Shown: positions 1 through 10,049, counted from the stretch's first letter. The stretch: DNA of 64,000 nucleotides from Pectobacterium atrosepticum (GCA_019056595.1 CP036163.1:1984001-2048000), one strand, 5' to 3'. A program made the numbers and translations. Notes: generated by a model not told the origin, from the sequence alone.

Positions 1-544
1 ATACCTGAATACCAACCTCTTTACGTGCCATACGTGCCCACAACGCCTTCCCACCAGGGAATTGAACGTTATCACTCACCAGCACGATGCCGTCATTAAT
101 GAGCGCCTTATACATAGCGCTAGCGACATTGGCGTTTCGTTCACGTTTAGTGACAATCACACCTTCAACCTGAGCAAGGTTGTCATCCACCAGTTGCAGG
201 TTCTCGTAATAACCGATGACCGCCAAAATAGTTTCAGTTTCGTCATCGCTGTTACGGGATTTCAGGTCAATTTTTGCGACGACAACATGCCGTAAATCAC
301 CGTTAACGTCATCAGGCTCTCCATATATGGCAACGCCGTGATGCCGCTCATTATGGATATAAATATCCACAGCGCGACCGTTCACACTCGTTTCGCCAAT
401 TTTCCGATATTCCCGCGCCATAGTGGCGGGGCTATATGACATTGGAAGAATCGCCATATCAAAACTCCCGCTATCGTTGAGTACTGGTGACATTGTAAGC
501 ATAGCCTGTTGCTCGTCGTTGGGGCCTATAATACCAAACATCAT
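1..544 (-). CDS. hypothetical protein, 3' end outside window
   Basis: An open frame on the minus strand runs off the left edge. It can start at tandem ATGs (544 or 541) or at ATG 457. Only the 457 start has a good Shine-Dalgarno (GGGAG, 8 nt away), but the extra 29 N-terminal codons are uninterrupted and read like protein. I do not recognise the family. The C-terminal part seen here (NVASAMYKALINDGIVLVSD, then QFPGGKALW) has the rhythm of GNAT-like acetyltransferases of phage and prophage genomes: a helix after an R/N-rich loop, then a strand ending in VSD. That is a weak resemblance. It lies downstream of lpd, where E. coli has acnB or yacH, so it is probably accessory. No function is assigned. 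Confidence 0.55.
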   Translation of the reverse strand, partial: MMFGIIGPNDEQQAMLTMSPVLNDSGSFDMAILPMSYSPATMAREYRKIGETSVNGRAVDIYIHNERHHGVAIYGEPDDVNGDLRHVVVAKIDLKSRNSDDETETILAVIGYYENLQLVDDNLAQVEGVIVTKRERNANVASAMYKALINDGIVLVSDNVQFPGGKALWARMARKEVGIQV

Positions 545-643
545 GCGTATTTATTAGCCAATTTACGCGGTAGCATTCCCAAACAAACATTGCGCCATGG
601 CAGAGCTGGGAAACAGTTAACCCAATGATCCAGTGCCACAGGC

Positions 644-674
644 AAAAAAAATCCGGCACCTTTACGGTACCGGA
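644..674 (-). terminator. rho-independent terminator of lpd
   Basis: On the minus strand a 9-bp stem with one mismatch (TCCGGTACC / GGTGCCGGA) and a 5-nt loop is followed by eight T residues. It lies about 30 nt beyond the lpd stop codon. Confidence 0.85.
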
Positions 675-705
675 TTAGATTTACGCTATTCGAACCTGAG
701 AGAGC

Positions 706-2130
706 TTACTTCTTCTTCGCTTTCGGGTTCGGCAGGTCAGTGATGCTGCCTTCAAAGATTTCAGCAGCCAGACCAACAGACTCATGCAGCGTCGGGTGCG
801 CATGGATGGTCAGCGCGATATCTTCCGCATCACAACCCATTTCGATCGCCAGACCGATTTCGCCTAACAGTTCACCACCGTTAGTACCGACAATCGCACC
901 ACCGATAACACGATGTGTTTCTTTGTCGAAAATCAGTTTGGTCATACCTTCAGCGCAATCAGACGCGATAGCACGGCCAGACGCCGCCCATGGGAAGATC
1001 GCGGTTTCGTAGCTGATGCCTTTCTCTTTGGCTTCTTTCTCAGTCAGACCCACCCACGCGACTTCCGGTTCGGTATAGGCGATAGAAGGAATCACTTTCG
1101 GATCGAAGTAGTGTTTCTTACCGGAGATCACTTCGGCAGCAACATGGCCTTCATGCACGCCTTTGTGCGCCAGCATCGGCTGACCGACGATGTCGCCGAT
1201 AGCGTAGATGTGCGGCACGTTGGTGCGCATTTGTTTATCAACATGGATGAAGCCGCGATCGTCAACTTCCACGCCCGCTTTACCTGCATCCAGATTTTTA
1301 CCGTTCGGTACACGACCGATAGCAACCAGAACTGCATCGTAACGCTGTGGCTCGGCTGGCGCTTTTTTGCCTTCCATCGTCACATAGATGCCGTCTTCTT
1401 TGGCTTCTACTGCCGTCACTTTGGTTTCCAGCATCAGATTGAACTGCTTGCTGATACGCTTGGTGAAGACCTTAACGACATCTTTGTCAGCGGCCGGAAT
1501 CACTTGATCGAACATTTCAACGACGTCGATCTGTGAACCCAGAGCATGGTAAACCGTACCCATTTCCAGACCGATGATACCGCCGCCCATAACCAACAGA
1601 CGTTCTGGGACGCTTTTCAGCTCCAGCGCATCGGTAGAATCCCATACACGCGGGTCATCATGAGGAATGAAAGGCAGTTGGATCGGACGTGAACCCGCAG
1701 CGATAATCGCGTTATCGAAGTTGATTGTCGTTTTGCCGTTTTCACCGTCAACTTCCAGCGTGTTGGCACCCGTAAATTTGCCCAGACCGTTAACGACCTT
1801 AACTTTACGGCCTTTCGCCATACCAGCCAGACCACCGGTCAGTTGGTTGATGACTTTTTCTTTCCACAGACGGATTTTATCAATGTCGGTTTTAGGTTCA
1901 CCGAACACGATACCGTGTTCCGCCAGTGCTTTGGCTTCTTCAATGACTTTAGCGACGTGCAGCAGGGCTTTGGAAGGAATACAACCCACATTCAGACACA
2001 CCCCACCCAGCGTGGAGTAGCGCTCTACCAGTACGGTTTCCAGACCCAAATCCGCCGCGCGGAATGCAGCAGAGTAACCCGCGGGGCCGGCACCAAGTAC
2101 CACTACCTGAGCTTTAATTTCAGTACTCAT
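706..2130 (-). CDS. lpd: dihydrolipoamide dehydrogenase (E3)
   Basis: E3 subunit shared by the pyruvate and 2-oxoglutarate dehydrogenase complexes and by glycine cleavage. It reoxidises dihydrolipoamide and passes the electrons through FAD to NAD+ in the cytoplasm. The protein is 474 aa, the E. coli length, and nearly identical to that protein over long stretches. Visible are the FAD dinucleotide fold (GAGPAG near residue 15), the redox disulfide GGVCLNVGCIPSK, a second NAD-binding glycine motif (GGGIIGLE) and the C-terminal active-site HAHPTLHE. Two ATGs stand in tandem. The second (2130) gives the family's MSTEIK start and a better distance to AGAGG. The gene follows aceF in the same direction, but a terminator and about 230 nt separate them, so it probably also has its own promoter. 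Confidence 0.97.
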   Translation of the reverse strand: MSTEIKAQVVVLGAGPAGYSAAFRAADLGLETVLVERYSTLGGVCLNVGCIPSKALLHVAKVIEEAKALAEHGIVFGEPKTDIDKIRLWKEKVINQLTGGLAGMAKGRKVKVVNGLGKFTGANTLEVDGENGKTTINFDNAIIAAGSRPIQLPFIPHDDPRVWDSTDALELKSVPERLLVMGGGIIGLEMGTVYHALGSQIDVVEMFDQVIPAADKDVVKVFTKRISKQFNLMLETKVTAVEAKEDGIYVTMEGKKAPAEPQRYDAVLVAIGRVPNGKNLDAGKAGVEVDDRGFIHVDKQMRTNVPHIYAIGDIVGQPMLAHKGVHEGHVAAEVISGKKHYFDPKVIPSIAYTEPEVAWVGLTEKEAKEKGISYETAIFPWAASGRAIASDCAEGMTKLIFDKETHRVIGGAIVGTNGGELLGEIGLAIEMGCDAEDIALTIHAHPTLHESVGLAAEIFEGSITDLPNPKAKKK

Positions 2131-2204
2131 CATGACCTCTTAATTGATTTCCGGCGGGTCTGTGACGTCACACCCGTCATCATTCAGATTTAGGGCGCAT
2201 TTTT

Positions 2205-2335
2205 AATAACGCCCTCTTCCACCGGGACGTGTCTTTGCCACTGTAGTTTACAAAATCGTTAACAATTTTGAAACAACAAGCGACTAACGATTTGTCCTTG
2301 ATCACTGACAGCTGTAACAAATAACAGCTTATCAG
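2205..2335 (-). promoter_or_regulatory. lpd upstream region, probable own promoter
   Basis: The 236-nt gap between aceF and lpd begins, in the direction of transcription, with the aceF terminator and continues with A+T-rich sequence containing TTGTTAAC and TTTGTAAAC (about 2245-2280, minus strand). In E. coli this gap carries an independent lpd promoter under ArcA control. The TTGTTAAC-type words fit ArcA half sites, but the -35 and -10 cannot be assigned with certainty here. Confidence 0.4.
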
Positions 2336-2364
2336 AAAAAAGCCGGCCGTCAGGCCGGCTTTTC
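2336..2364 (-). terminator. terminator between aceF and lpd
   Basis: A perfect stem GCCGGCC / GGCCGGC with a 4-nt loop, flanked by A/T pairs and followed on the minus strand by a run of T, lies directly after the aceF stop codon. It should lower readthrough into lpd. Confidence 0.85.
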
Positions 2365-2366
2365 GA

Positions 2367-4244
2367 TTACATCACCAGACGGCGGATGTCAGACAACGTA
2401 TTGTTAATAATGGTAATGAAGCGAGCACCATCAGCACCGTCAATGACTCGGTGGTCGAAGGAGAGAGACATCGGCATCATCAGACGCGGAGTGAACTCTT
2501 TACCATTCCAGACCGGTTCCATCGCGGACTTAGACACACCAAGAATAGCAACTTCCGGCGCATTGACGATCGGCGCAAAGTGCGTAGTCCCGATACCGCC
2601 CAGGCTGGAGATAGTGAAGCACCCGCCCTGCATTTCGCCAGCGGTCAGCTTACCGTCACGTGCTTTCTTGGAGATCGCCATCAATTCACGAGACAGTTCG
2701 ACGATACCTTTCTTGTTCACGTCTTTGAACACTGGAACCACCAGACCATTCGGGGTATCAACTGCTACACCGATGTTGATGTATTTCTTCAGCGTCAGAC
2801 GTTGAGCATCTTCAGACAGTGAACTGTTGAAACGAGGCATTTGCTCAAGCGCAGCAGCAACGGCTTTCATGATGAAGACAACTGGGGTGATTTTCACATC
2901 CAGTCTGCGCTTCTCAGCTTCCACGTTCTGCTGTTTGCGGAACGCTTCCAGATCGGTGATGTCAGTTTTATCGAAGTGCGTAACGTGCGGGATCATCACC
3001 CAGTTACGGCTCAGGTTAGCACCAGAGATTTTCTGGATACGGCCCAGTTCCACTTCTTCAACTTCACCAAACTTGCTGAAATCGACTTTCGGCCATGGCA
3101 GCATGCCCGGCAGACCGCCGCCAGCGGCAGCAGTTGGCGCAGCTTCAGCTCGTTTCACGGCATCTTTCACGTAAGCCTGAACGTCTTCGCGCAGGATACG
3201 GCCTTTACGACCAGAACCCTTCACTTTCGCCAGATTCACGCCGAATTCACGTGCCAGACGACGGATAACCGGCGTCGCGTGAACGTAAGCGTCATTCTCA
3301 GCGAACTCGCCCTTGCCTTCCGCTTTCGCTGCCGGTGCAGCAGCAGATTTTGCCGTCGGAGCCGGTGCAGCCGCTTCCTGCTTAGCAGCCGGAGCTGGTG
3401 CAGCGCCTTCGACTTCGAAGACCATGATCAGTGAGCCGGTTTTAACTTTATCGCCGGTGCTGATTTTGATTTCTTTAACCGTACCCGCAAACGGCGCAGG
3501 GACTTCCATCGAAGCCTTGTCGCCTTCAACGGTGATCAGTGATTGCTCAGCCGCGATTTTATCGCCGACTTTAACCATCACTTCAGTCACTTCAACTTCG
3601 TCGCCGCCGATATCTGGTACGTTAACTTCTTTCGCCGCAGAGGCCGCTGGTGCAGCAGCAGGTGCCGCTTCAGTTTTCTCTGCTGAGGCTGCAGGTGCGC
3701 TGCCCGCCACTTCGAAGACCATGATCAGAGAACCGGTAGAGACTTTATCGCCATTGCTGATTTTGATCTCTTTAACCGTACCGGCGAAAGGTGCCGGAAC
3801 TTCCATAGAAGCTTTGTCGCCTTCTACAGTGATCAGAGATTGTTCAGCAGCAACAGTGTCGCCCACTTTAACCAGTACTTCGGTCACTTCAACTTCGTCA
3901 CCGCCGATATCCGGTACGTTAACTTCTTTCGCCGCGGAGGCCGCAGGTGCAGCAGCCGGAGCGGCTTCTTTCTTCTCTTCTGCCTTAGCAGGTGCAGCGT
4001 CAGCTGCACCGTCGGCGGAATCGAAAATCATGATCAGTTTGCCGGTTTCAACTTTGTCACCGACAGAGACTTTAATCTCTTTCACGACACCCGCCTGCGG
4101 AGAAGGGACTTCCATAGAAGCCTTATCACCTTCAACCGTGATCAGCGACTGTTCAGCTTCAACTTTGTCGCCAACCTTCACCAGCACTTCGGTGACTTCA
4201 ACTTCATCTGCACCGATGTCCGGTACGTTGATTTCGATAGCCAT
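2367..4244 (-). CDS. aceF: pyruvate dehydrogenase E2, dihydrolipoamide acetyltransferase
   Basis: Core subunit of the pyruvate dehydrogenase complex. It transfers the acetyl group from lipoyl-lysine to CoA. The protein is 625 aa (E. coli about 630). It has three tandem lipoyl domains, each with the lipoylation site [10 protein letters not shown] (near residues 41, 142 and 243), joined by Ala/Pro-rich flexible linkers. A peripheral-subunit binding domain (about 325-365, [14 protein letters not shown]) follows, then the catalytic domain ending with [15 protein letters not shown], where His and Asp of DHRxxDG are catalytic. It starts 14 nt after aceE, indicating co-transcription. The three near-identical lipoyl repeats also make this DNA internally repetitive. 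Confidence 0.97.
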   Translation of the reverse strand: MAIEINVPDIGADEVEVTEVLVKVGDKVEAEQSLITVEGDKASMEVPSPQAGVVKEIKVSVGDKVETGKLIMIFDSADGAADAAPAKAEEKKEAAPAAAPAASAAKEVNVPDIGGDEVEVTEVLVKVGDTVAAEQSLITVEGDKASMEVPAPFAGTVKEIKISNGDKVSTGSLIMVFEVAGSAPAASAEKTEAAPAAAPAASAAKEVNVPDIGGDEVEVTEVMVKVGDKIAAEQSLITVEGDKASMEVPAPFAGTVKEIKISTGDKVKTGSLIMVFEVEGAAPAPAAKQEAAAPAPTAKSAAAPAAKAEGKGEFAENDAYVHATPVIRRLAREFGVNLAKVKGSGRKGRILREDVQAYVKDAVKRAEAAPTAAAGGGLPGMLPWPKVDFSKFGEVEEVELGRIQKISGANLSRNWVMIPHVTHFDKTDITDLEAFRKQQNVEAEKRRLDVKITPVVFIMKAVAAALEQMPRFNSSLSEDAQRLTLKKYINIGVAVDTPNGLVVPVFKDVNKKGIVELSRELMAISKKARDGKLTAGEMQGGCFTISSLGGIGTTHFAPIVNAPEVAILGVSKSAMEPVWNGKEFTPRLMMPMSLSFDHRVIDGADGARFITIINNTLSDIRRLVM

Positions 4245-4258
4245 GTAATCTTTACCTC

Positions 4259-6922
4259 TTATGCCAGACGCGGGTTAACTTTATCTGCATCGATGTTGAA
4301 TTTAGTGATGGCATCTGCAACCACTTTCTTATCGATTTCACCGCGTTTAGCCAGTTCACCCAGAGCCGCAACCACGACGTAAGACGCATCCACTTCGAAG
4401 TGGTGACGCAGGTTCTCACGGCTGTCAGAACGACCGAAACCGTCAGTACCCAGTACGCGGTAATCGCTCGCCGGGATGAAGTTACGGATTTGCTCAGCAA
4501 ACAGCTTCATGTAGTCAGTAGATGCAACCGCTGGCGCATCGCTCAGTACCTGAGCCACGTAAGGTACGCGCGGCGTTTCGGTCGGATGCAGCATGTTCCA
4601 ACGCTCACAATCCTGGCCTTCACGTGCCAGTTCAGTGAAGGAGGTTACGCTGAATACGTCAGAACCGATGCCGTAGTCTTTCGCCAGAATCTGAGCCGCT
4701 TCACGAACGTGACGCAGGATAGAACCAGAGCCCAGCAGCTGAACTTTACCTTTGCTACCCTCAACCGTTTCCAGCTTGTAGATACCCTTACGGATACCTT
4801 CTTCCGCACCCTGCGGCATCGCAGGCATGTGGTAGTTTTCGTTCAGCGTGGTGATGTAGTAGTAAATGTTTTCTTGCGCTTCACCGTACATACGGTTCAG
4901 ACCGTCATGCATGATGACAGCCACTTCATAAGCGTAGGACGGATCGTAAGAAATACAGTTCGGGATAGTCAGAGACTGAATGTGGCTGTGACCATCTTCG
5001 TGCTGCAGACCTTCGCCGTTCAGCGTTGTACGACCAGAAGTACCACCGATCAGGAAGCCACGCGCCTGTTGGTCACCCGCTGCCCAGCACAGATCGCCGA
5101 TACGTTGGAAACCGAACATGGAGTAGTAGATGTAGAACGGGATCATTGGCAGATCGTTGGTGCTGTAAGACGTTGCCGCCGCCAGCCAGGAAGAACCTGC
5201 GCCCAGTTCGTTGATCCCTTCTTGCAGGATCTGACCTTTTTCGTCTTCTTTGTAGTAAGCAACCTGCTCACGGTCCTGCGGGGTGTACTGCTGACCGTTC
5301 GGGCTGTAAATACCGATCTGACGGAACAGACCTTCCATACCGAAGGTACGCGCTTCATCGGCGATGATTGGAACCAGACGATCTTTGATAGACGGGTTCT
5401 TCAGCATCACGTTCAGAGCACGAACGAAAGCGATCGTGGTGGAGATTTCTTTATTCTGCTCTTCCAGCAGCGTGCGGAAATCTTCCAGCGTTGGCAGTTC
5501 CAGCTTTTCGCTGAAGTTAGGCTGACGGGTTGGCAGGTAGCCTTCCAGTGCCTGACGACGCTCGTGCAGGTATTTGTACTCTGCAGAATCTTTATCAAAG
5601 GTGATGTACGGCAGTTTTTCGATGTTTTCATCGCTAACTGGCACGTTGAAACGATCGCGGAAGTAACGCACGCCTTCCATGTTAATTTTCTTAACCTGGT
5701 GAGCGATGTTTTTACCTTCAGCCGCGTCGCCCATACCATAACCTTTAATGGTATGCGCCAGAATAACTGTAGGTTTGCCCTTGGTCGCCTGCGCTTTTTT
5801 CAGTGCAGCGTAGACTTTCTTCGGATCGTGACCACCACGGTTCAGTGCCCAAATTTGATCGTCGGTCCAGTCTTTAACCAGTGCAGCCGTCTCCGGATAT
5901 TTACCGAAGAAGTGCTCACGCACATAGGCACCATTTTTGGATTTGAAAGTCTGGTAGTCACCGTCAACGGTTTCGTTCATCAGTTGGATCAGTTTACCGC
6001 TGGTGTCTTTACGCAGCAGTTCGTCCCAACGTCCGCCCCAGATAACCTTGATAACATCCCAGCCAGCACCGCTGAAGATGCCTTCCAGTTCGTTAATGAT
6101 TTTGCCATTACCGGTAACTGGGCCATCCAGACGTTGCAGGTTACAGTTGATAACGAAGACCAGGTTGTCCAGTTTTTCACGGGTCGCGATGGTGATCGCA
6201 CCTTTGGATTCTGGTTCATCCATTTCACCGTCGCCCAGGAAGGCATAAACGGTTTGCTTAGAGGTGTCTTTCAGGCCGCGGTGTTCCAGATATTTCAGGA
6301 ATTTAGCCTGGTAGATCGAGCCAATCGGGCCCAGACCCATAGAAACGGTCGGGAACTGCCAGAATTCCGGCATCAGTTTAGGATGCGGATAAGAAGACAG
6401 ACCTTTACCGTGAACTTCCTGACGGAAGTTGTTCATCTGATCTTCAGTCAGACGGCCTTCAAGGAAGGCACGAGCGTAAACGCCCGGAGAAATGTGGCCC
6501 TGGAAGTAGACCAGGTCGCCGCCGTCCTGCGCATTGCGAGCACGGAAGAAGTGGTTGAAGCACACTTCGTAGAATGTGGCGGAAGACTGGAAAGAAGCCA
6601 TGTGGCCGCCCAGATCCAGATCTTTTTTCGAGGCACGCGACACAGTCATGATCGCGTTCCAGCGAATCGCTGAGCGAATACGGCTTTCCAGATCCAGATC
6701 ACCTGGGTATTCCGGTTCGTCTTCCACAGCGATGGTGTTGACGTATTGACGCGCAGCCAGACCAGCAGCAACACTTACGCCGCCTTTACGTGCTTCACTC
6801 AAGACCTGATCTATCAGGAACTGAGCGCGCTCAACACCCTCTTCACGGATGACCGATTCGATCGCCTGCAGCCAGTCGCGGGTTTCGATCGGATCCACGT
6901 CATTATTTAAACGATCTGACAT
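4259..6922 (-). CDS. aceE: pyruvate dehydrogenase E1 component
   Basis: Thiamine-diphosphate-dependent E1, which decarboxylates pyruvate and acetylates the lipoyl groups of AceF. It is the homodimeric type, 887 aa, the usual length. The ThDP/Mg2+ motif [10 protein letters not shown] is followed about 27 residues later by NCNLQRLDG. The N-terminus [17 protein letters not shown] matches the family, and AAGGA lies 6 nt before the ATG. It is transcribed with pdhR upstream (142 nt away, with a 63-nt hairpin in the gap) and aceF downstream. Regulation is expected through PdhR, which is released by pyruvate. Confidence 0.97.
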   Translation of the reverse strand: MSDRLNNDVDPIETRDWLQAIESVIREEGVERAQFLIDQVLSEARKGGVSVAAGLAARQYVNTIAVEDEPEYPGDLDLESRIRSAIRWNAIMTVSRASKKDLDLGGHMASFQSSATFYEVCFNHFFRARNAQDGGDLVYFQGHISPGVYARAFLEGRLTEDQMNNFRQEVHGKGLSSYPHPKLMPEFWQFPTVSMGLGPIGSIYQAKFLKYLEHRGLKDTSKQTVYAFLGDGEMDEPESKGAITIATREKLDNLVFVINCNLQRLDGPVTGNGKIINELEGIFSGAGWDVIKVIWGGRWDELLRKDTSGKLIQLMNETVDGDYQTFKSKNGAYVREHFFGKYPETAALVKDWTDDQIWALNRGGHDPKKVYAALKKAQATKGKPTVILAHTIKGYGMGDAAEGKNIAHQVKKINMEGVRYFRDRFNVPVSDENIEKLPYITFDKDSAEYKYLHERRQALEGYLPTRQPNFSEKLELPTLEDFRTLLEEQNKEISTTIAFVRALNVMLKNPSIKDRLVPIIADEARTFGMEGLFRQIGIYSPNGQQYTPQDREQVAYYKEDEKGQILQEGINELGAGSSWLAAATSYSTNDLPMIPFYIYYSMFGFQRIGDLCWAAGDQQARGFLIGGTSGRTTLNGEGLQHEDGHSHIQSLTIPNCISYDPSYAYEVAVIMHDGLNRMYGEAQENIYYYITTLNENYHMPAMPQGAEEGIRKGIYKLETVEGSKGKVQLLGSGSILRHVREAAQILAKDYGIGSDVFSVTSFTELAREGQDCERWNMLHPTETPRVPYVAQVLSDAPAVASTDYMKLFAEQIRNFIPASDYRVLGTDGFGRSDSRENLRHHFEVDASYVVVAALGELAKRGEIDKKVVADAITKFNIDADKVNPRLA

Positions 6923-6959
6923 GGTTATTCCTTATCTTCTTTAATCAGTTAGTTTATTG

Positions 6960-7022
6960 GAGCCTGTCTTCCTGCATTCTGGCTTAGGTTTCGCCATAAG
7001 CAAAACGCATGAAGACAGGCTC
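6960..7022. repeat. 63-nt hairpin with 12-bp perfect ends
   Basis: GAGCCTGTCTTC (6960-6971) and its exact reverse complement GAAGACAGGCTC (7011-7022) enclose a 39-nt centre. The centre itself pairs through GCTTA (6982-6986) and TAAGC (6997-7001) plus shorter steps, so the whole element folds as one long imperfect hairpin. It lies in the pdhR-aceE gap. There is no T-run after it, so it looks like a processing or stability element rather than a terminator. Confidence 0.75.
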
Positions 7023-7064
7023 ATCGTCGTCATTGCCGCATTCAGAGCCCCAAAGTACGGATGC

Positions 7065-7829
7065 TCAATCCCTGCGTTGCTGGAGCCGACGCAGCGATCT
7101 CTCGCGCCGACTATGTTCCCGGTTAAGATCCAGCAATACTTCCTCAATAAACGCCAGATGGCGATGTGATGCTTCGCGCGCCTTTTCTGGCTCACGGGCA
7201 ACAATAGCCTCAAAAATGCTGGCGCGATGAACGCTCACCTGAGCCAGCACTTCACGGCTCAAATAAAGCAATTCAAAATTCTGCCTCACGTTCTGTTCGA
7301 GCATCGGCCCCATACAGCGCACCAAATGCAGCAAAACCACATTATGCGTGGCTTCTGTTACAGCAACCTGATACTGCATAACGGCTTCTGACTCGGCGTC
7401 CAGATCGCCCGCTTCCCTCGCCTTCTCAATCACGGCATGACAATCCCGGATACGTTGCAGATCCGACTCTGTGCCACGCAACGCAGCATAGTAGGCAGCA
7501 ATGCCTTCCAGCGCATGACGCGTTTCCAGAAGATCGAACTGTGATTCGGGATGTGTGCTCAGTAATTCTGCCAGCGGATCGCTGACACTTTGCCATAGAT
7601 TGGCTTGAACGAAGGTACCACCACCCTGACGGCGCAAAAGGAGACCTTTGGCTTCCAGGCGTTGAATGGCTTCTCTCAGAGAAGGGCGGGAAACATCGAA
7701 CTGTTTTGCCAGTTCGCGCTCCGGTGGGAGCTTCTCGCCGGGGCGCAAGGTTCCCTCAAGGATCAGAAACTCCAGCTGCTGTTCAATCACATCTGACAGT
7801 TTGGGCTGACGGATCTTGCTGTATGCCAT
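7065..7829 (-). CDS. pdhR: pyruvate dehydrogenase complex repressor PdhR (GntR/FadR family)
   Basis: Pyruvate-responsive repressor of the pdhR-aceEF-lpd transcript and of respiratory genes. The protein is 254 aa as in E. coli. The N-terminal winged helix-turn-helix (residues about 8-75) has the GntR signature [20 protein letters not shown], then [18 protein letters not shown] and the wing [10 protein letters not shown] helical FadR-type (FCD) effector domain follows, with the His/Asp pattern for ligand binding in the second half. It is the first gene of the operon, and its own promoter region holds a perfect PdhR box, so autorepression is expected. Confidence 0.96.
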   Translation of the reverse strand: MAYSKIRQPKLSDVIEQQLEFLILEGTLRPGEKLPPERELAKQFDVSRPSLREAIQRLEAKGLLLRRQGGGTFVQANLWQSVSDPLAELLSTHPESQFDLLETRHALEGIAAYYAALRGTESDLQRIRDCHAVIEKAREAGDLDAESEAVMQYQVAVTEATHNVVLLHLVRCMGPMLEQNVRQNFELLYLSREVLAQVSVHRASIFEAIVAREPEKAREASHRHLAFIEEVLLDLNREHSRRERSLRRLQQRRD

Positions 7830-7862
7830 AGTGAATTCTTCTCTGCGAATGGCGCGGAGTCA

Positions 7863-7877
7863 ATTGGTAATACCAAT
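7863..7877 (-). promoter_or_regulatory. PdhR operator
   Basis: ATTGGT-AAT-ACCAAT is a perfect match to the known PdhR consensus ATTGGTNNNACCAAT. It lies 34 nt upstream of the pdhR start. On the minus strand a promoter-like TTGTTA, 17 nt, TGAAAT precedes and touches the box, so bound PdhR would block initiation. Confidence 0.88.
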
Positions 7878-8408
7878 TTCAAAAACGTGACGCTAAAGTA
7901 ACAAAGTATTCACCTTCTGTCCATAAGGACCTTGAGCTAAATCACCAATCCCAACAGATTTTAACAATTGCACGAGAAACATGCGGCAAAGTGATAGCCC
8001 GCCTGTGGTATGACCATTAATCCCCCCTGTCTATATTTTAACTTTTTTGAAACGTAAAGCAGGCAATGCTGAACCGTTTAAATGCACAAATAGTGAATTA
8101 TTATTCAAAAAATAAGACTTTTTATTCTTACAAAGATAGCGGAATTACCAATAGCTCCCTAACAGGGTAAACATCATTCTTACCGCGGGGATAAAGAGAT
8201 AATAAAAGGGAGTAAGCCCAAAGAGGTATTACCCCTCAAATTCTCCATCGGTTCTCTCATCATTAGGGGTTCAATTAAGGAGGAATAACAATTTTGATGT
8301 CACGATAGTTTTTAGTTATCAGACTATAAGAAATCAGTGCAATCTTGCGCACTTACCACTATTCTCTGGCAAACGGTAGATATTTTCTTATTTTAAGAAA
8401 TACCATTC
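7878..8408. other. A+T-rich pdhR-aroP intergenic region
   Basis: The two genes diverge across 671 nt. Apart from the PdhR and TyrR-like boxes I see no gene. It contains long A/T stretches, an isolated strong Shine-Dalgarno TAAGGAGG (8276-8283) that leads only to a three-codon frame (ATG 8297, stop 8306), and a pair ACCCCT / AGGGGT (about 8231 and 8264) that could form a loose stem. Confidence 0.5.
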
Positions 8409-8426
8409 CGTAAAAATAAAATTACA
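8409..8426 (+). promoter_or_regulatory. TyrR-like box upstream of aroP
   Basis: CGTAAA-N6-ATTACA differs from the TyrR consensus TGTAAA-N6-TTTACA at one position in each half. A weaker similar word begins at 8431, 22 nt on, about two helical turns. E. coli aroP is repressed by TyrR through adjacent boxes, which fits the location 75-92 nt before the aroP start. Confidence 0.6.
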
Positions 8427-8500
8427 CAAACGTACAGTCACTAATACGTGTGTTCGTTCACACCGTGTTTTTTACTTGCACTGGCAGAGGGTTAAATTTG

Positions 8501-9859
8501 ATGGATAATCAACAAACGGACGGCACGCTAAAGCGTGGTTTAAAAAACCGTCATATTCAGTTGATTGCCTTGGGTGGCGCGGTAGGTACTGGCCTCTTTC
8601 TGGGTATTGCGCAAACAATTAAAATGGCTGGGCCATCGGTCCTGTTAGGCTATGCAATTGGCGGCCTGATCGCGTTTCTCATTATGCGCCAACTGGGTGA
8701 GATGGTGGTGGAAGAGCCGGTAGCCGGATCGTTCAGCCACTTTGCTTATAAATATTGGGGCGATTTCGCTGGTTTTGCATCTGGATGGAATTACTGGGTG
8801 TTGTATGTTCTGGTCGCCATGGCCGAACTCAGCGCCGTAGGGATTTACGTTCAGTACTGGTGGCCAGACATTCCGACTTGGGTGTCCGCCGCCGTCTTCT
8901 TCCTGCTGATTAACGCCATCAATCTGGCGAACGTCAAAGTCTACGGTGAGATGGAGTTCTGGTTTGCCATCATCAAAGTCGCAGCGATTATTGGCATGAT
9001 CGCCTTTGGTGGCTGGCTGCTAATCAGTGGTACAGGCGGGCCGGAAGCAACCGTAACCAATCTGTGGGCGCAGGGCGGATTCTTCCCCAATGGCGGGCTA
9101 GGTCTGGTTATGGCAATGGCCGTTATCATGTTCTCATTTGGTGGCCTCGAACTGGTCGGGATTACCGCAGCAGAAGCGGATGACCCAGAGAAAAGCATTC
9201 CGCGCGCCACCAATCAAGTTATCTACCGTATTCTGATTTTCTACATCGGTTCACTCGCTATCCTGCTGTCACTTTACCCATGGGGCAAAGTGGTGGAAGG
9301 CGGTAGTCCGTTCGTCATGATCTTCCATGAGCTGAACAGCAACGTCGTGGCGACAATACTGAACGTCGTGGTACTGACCGCAGCGCTATCGGTGTACAAC
9401 AGCTGTGTTTATTGCAACAGCCGCATGCTGTTCGGGCTGGCGAAACAGGGGAATGGACCGAAAGTACTGGAAACCATCGATAGCCGTGGCGTTCCCGTTG
9501 TTGCTATCGGTATCTCTGCGCTGGCGACGGCGCTCTGTGTACTGATCAACTACCTTATTCCCGGCAAAGCGTTCGAGCTATTAATGGCACTGGTTGTGTC
9601 TGCTCTCGTGATTAACTGGGCGATGATCAGCTTAGCGCACCTGAAATTCCGTGCGCAGAAGGATAAAGAAGGCACAGTGACCAAGTTTAAAGCGCTGCTT
9701 TATCCGCTGGGTAACTACATTTGCCTGCTGTTCCTGGCGGGTATACTGGTCATCATGTTCCTGACGCCGGGCATTCAGATTTCCGTCATGCTGATTCCAG
9801 TCTGGCTGATTATTCTGGGCGTGGGCTACTTCATCAAAAAGAAAAATCAGGCGAAGTAA
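8501..9859 (+). CDS. aroP: aromatic amino acid permease AroP
   Basis: Inner-membrane proton symporter of the APC superfamily that imports Phe, Tyr and Trp. The protein is 452 aa with 12 predicted membrane helices. The start of TM1 (QLIALGGAVGTGLFLG) and the segment EEPVAGSFSHFAYKYWG match AroP of E. coli almost residue for residue. Similarity to PheP is also high, so substrate preference is inferred. An upstream in-frame ATG at 8450 is unlikely, because AGAGGG stands 9 nt before ATG 8501 and the protein then begins MDNQQTDGTLKRGLKNRH like the family. It is divergent from pdhR, as in E. coli, with a TyrR-like box upstream. Confidence 0.93.
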   Translation: MDNQQTDGTLKRGLKNRHIQLIALGGAVGTGLFLGIAQTIKMAGPSVLLGYAIGGLIAFLIMRQLGEMVVEEPVAGSFSHFAYKYWGDFAGFASGWNYWVLYVLVAMAELSAVGIYVQYWWPDIPTWVSAAVFFLLINAINLANVKVYGEMEFWFAIIKVAAIIGMIAFGGWLLISGTGGPEATVTNLWAQGGFFPNGGLGLVMAMAVIMFSFGGLELVGITAAEADDPEKSIPRATNQVIYRILIFYIGSLAILLSLYPWGKVVEGGSPFVMIFHELNSNVVATILNVVVLTAALSVYNSCVYCNSRMLFGLAKQGNGPKVLETIDSRGVPVVAIGISALATALCVLINYLIPGKAFELLMALVVSALVINWAMISLAHLKFRAQKDKEGTVTKFKALLYPLGNYICLLFLAGILVIMFLTPGIQISVMLIPVWLIILGVGYFIKKKNQAK

Positions 9860-9893
9860 GCCTCAGCGTTCATACCCTATCCCATTCTTTTCC

Positions 9894-9917
9894 ATGGCCG
9901 ACTCTGTCGGCCATTTT
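9894..9917 (+). terminator. probable aroP terminator
   Basis: ATGGCCGA / TCGGCCAT (8 bp, 5-nt loop) followed by TTTC, 35 nt after the aroP stop. The T-run is short. Confidence 0.6.
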
Positions 9918-10016
9918 CATATTTGCTATATCCATCACACTTTGCCCCACCCGACCCATTTGTCCATTTTTGCAACCGATTTCATACGCTCTTTTATCCC
10001 TAGCGAAGGGAATAAT

Positions 10017-10028
10017 CGTGTTTACACG
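10017..10028 (+). promoter_or_regulatory. candidate operator in front of the sugar symporter gene
   Basis: CGTGT-TT-ACACG is a 12-nt inverted repeat, perfect apart from its two central bases, 21 nt before the symporter start. Its form is like a LacI- or AraC-type half-site palindrome. No regulator gene adjoins it. Confidence 0.3.
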
Positions 10029-10049
10029 TTAAGCACAGGAGTCGTATTC

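Noticed and set aside
471-659. 62-codon frame on the minus strand between the edge gene and lpd
   Set aside because: It overlaps the lpd terminator and the start of the left-edge gene, and has no ribosome site or family resemblance.
3400-4240. Tandem DNA repeats suggesting a mobile or satellite element
   Set aside because: They are the three lipoyl domains of aceF.
3313-4248. 311-codon Ser/Thr/Ala-rich frame opposite aceF
   Set aside because: Its repeats mirror the three lipoyl domains on the other strand; it is a shadow.
4400-6673. Very long open frame (757 codons) on the plus strand opposite aceE
   Set aside because: It is antisense to a clearly coding gene of strong codon bias; the translation is low-complexity in Val, Phe, Arg and Gln and has no start signal. 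Long antisense frames are common opposite such genes.
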